DNA of 64,000 nt. Origin: Mesobacillus boroniphilus JCM 21738. Its GTDB lineage: Bacteria > Bacillota > Bacilli > Bacillales > Cytobacillaceae. The notes below the pieces were generated by a model. The model did no database searches, was not told the origin of the DNA, and was given only the letters and a program-made list of their open reading frames with translations. Shown here piece by piece: positions 63,512 through 64,000 of this stretch (position 1 is the stretch's first letter; each line of letters opens with the position of its first letter). Position numbers and translations under genes: made by a program. The stretch covers positions 1 to 64,000 of the forward strand of contig NZ_BAUW01000005.1 of NCBI RefSeq assembly GCF_000517385.1. The letters are read 5' to 3'.

Positions 63512-64000
63512 TTACTTCTTAATAATTTCCTGTAGATAGGCTTCCAGCTTATCCTTTAACTCTGGTCGCTTTAAGGCAAAATCTATTGAAGCTTGCAAAA
63601 AGCCAAATTTATCCCCGACATCATAACGGTGACCTTTTAAAATATAAGAGTAAATAGACTCTTTATCAAGCAAGCGATCAATGGCATCAGTTAACTGAAT
63701 TTCGCCTTTTTTATCCGGGCCAATTGTCTCTAGCATGTCAAAAATAGCTGGAGTCAAAATATAACGGCCTACAATTGCCTGTGTTGAAGGGGCATTATCT
63801 ATGTCAGGCTTTTCCACTAAACTTTTAACCTTAAATAATTCTCCTTGTTGCCCGAAATATTCAACAATTCCATACTTATTTACTTCTGACCTCGGCACTT
63901 CGTTACATCCTAGTATACTGCTTTGAACTTTGTCGAATTGATCCATCATTTGGCGCAGAGCCGGTGTCTCACTGTCCACGATATCATCACCTAACAGGAC
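63512..64000 (-). CDS. galU: UTP-glucose-1-phosphate uridylyltransferase, 3' part (runs off the window)
   Basis: The C-terminal ~162 residues are present; the frame is open to the window edge (VLLGDDIVDSETPALRQMMDQFDK). Conserved parts: YGIVEYFGQQGELFKVKSLVEKP, IVGRYILTPAIFDML, KGEIQLTDAIDRLL and the active-site Lys-Gly-x-Arg-Tyr-Asp-x-Gly region KGHRYDVGDKFGFLQA. Makes UDP-glucose for wall glycolipid, teichoic acid or exopolysaccharide; 13 bases upstream of the glycosyltransferase gene, one operon. Confidence 0.92.
   Translation of the reverse strand, partial: VLLGDDIVDSETPALRQMMDQFDKVQSSILGCNEVPRSEVNKYGIVEYFGQQGELFKVKSLVEKPDIDNAPSTQAIVGRYILTPAIFDMLETIGPDKKGEIQLTDAIDRLLDKESIYSYILKGHRYDVGDKFGFLQASIDFALKRPELKDKLEAYLQEIIKK

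Overview
The window is a stretch of chromosome from a motile, endospore-forming member of the Bacillaceae (Mesobacillus/Cytobacillus-like by overall feel, which is inference). The gene order secA-prfB, ftsE-ftsX-ctpB-minJ, comFA-comFC-yvyF-flgM-flgN-flgK-flgL-yviE-fliW-csrA-hag-flaG-fliD-fliS-fliT-hpf, degS-degU and yvyE is the Bacillus subtilis late-flagellar/competence/secretion neighbourhood. Sda, CtpB and the SpoIID/LytB-type protein fit a spore former.

Layout. 0-2.3 kb: an ECF sigma factor and its anti-sigma factor. 2.8-6.3 kb: a Tn554-like tnpABC module. 6.4-9.0 kb: an IS1182-type insertion sequence that landed in a hairpin beside an IS200-type element. 9.1-17.1 kb: minJ, ctpB, an M23 peptidase, ftsX, ftsE, cytochrome c551 and a YitT protein, all on the minus strand. 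17.5-21.9 kb: a four-domain sulfur-trafficking flavoprotein and a NERD-domain protein flanked by two 21-bp-periodic repeat arrays. 22-27.4 kb: prfB, secA, a DUF1028 protein and hpf. 27.6-30.7 kb: fliT/fliS/fliD/flaG. 30.8-44 kb: the most unusual part. Two flagellin genes, each carrying a group I intron in the same conserved codon, bracket about 8.5 kb of foreign genes: two tyrosine recombinases, an AEP primase-helicase, an SSB-like protein, a DUF960 protein and small unknowns. A free-standing LAGLIDADG endonuclease with a LexA-box promoter converges on the distal flagellin. 44-51.4 kb: csrA through comFA. 51.5-51.9 kb: six perfect DnaA boxes. 52-55.3 kb: degV, sda, degU, degS. 55.7-64 kb: yvyE, an LCP ligase, three SH3b-domain cell-wall proteins, a glycosyltransferase and the end of galU.

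How the parts work together. The distal flagellin (hag1) has lost its promoter, leader and first 13 codons. The homology begins exactly at a 9-bp sequence (TCGTCAGTT) that is also present at codon 13-16 of the complete flagellin (hag2), 10.3 kb away in direct orientation. Recombination between the two would delete the intervening recombinase-bearing DNA and hag2, and place the hag2 promoter, CsrA-binding leader and first codons in frame on the hag1 body. I read this as a flagellin-targeting integrative element and a possible one-way or reversible flagellin switch.

Caution on sequence quality. At least fifteen genes, including the essential secA (three times) and prfB, are broken by apparent single-base losses, mostly where a 2- to 7-base homopolymer is one base short. 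This is far more likely to be residual consensus error than decay, so I annotate these as single genes and point out each break.
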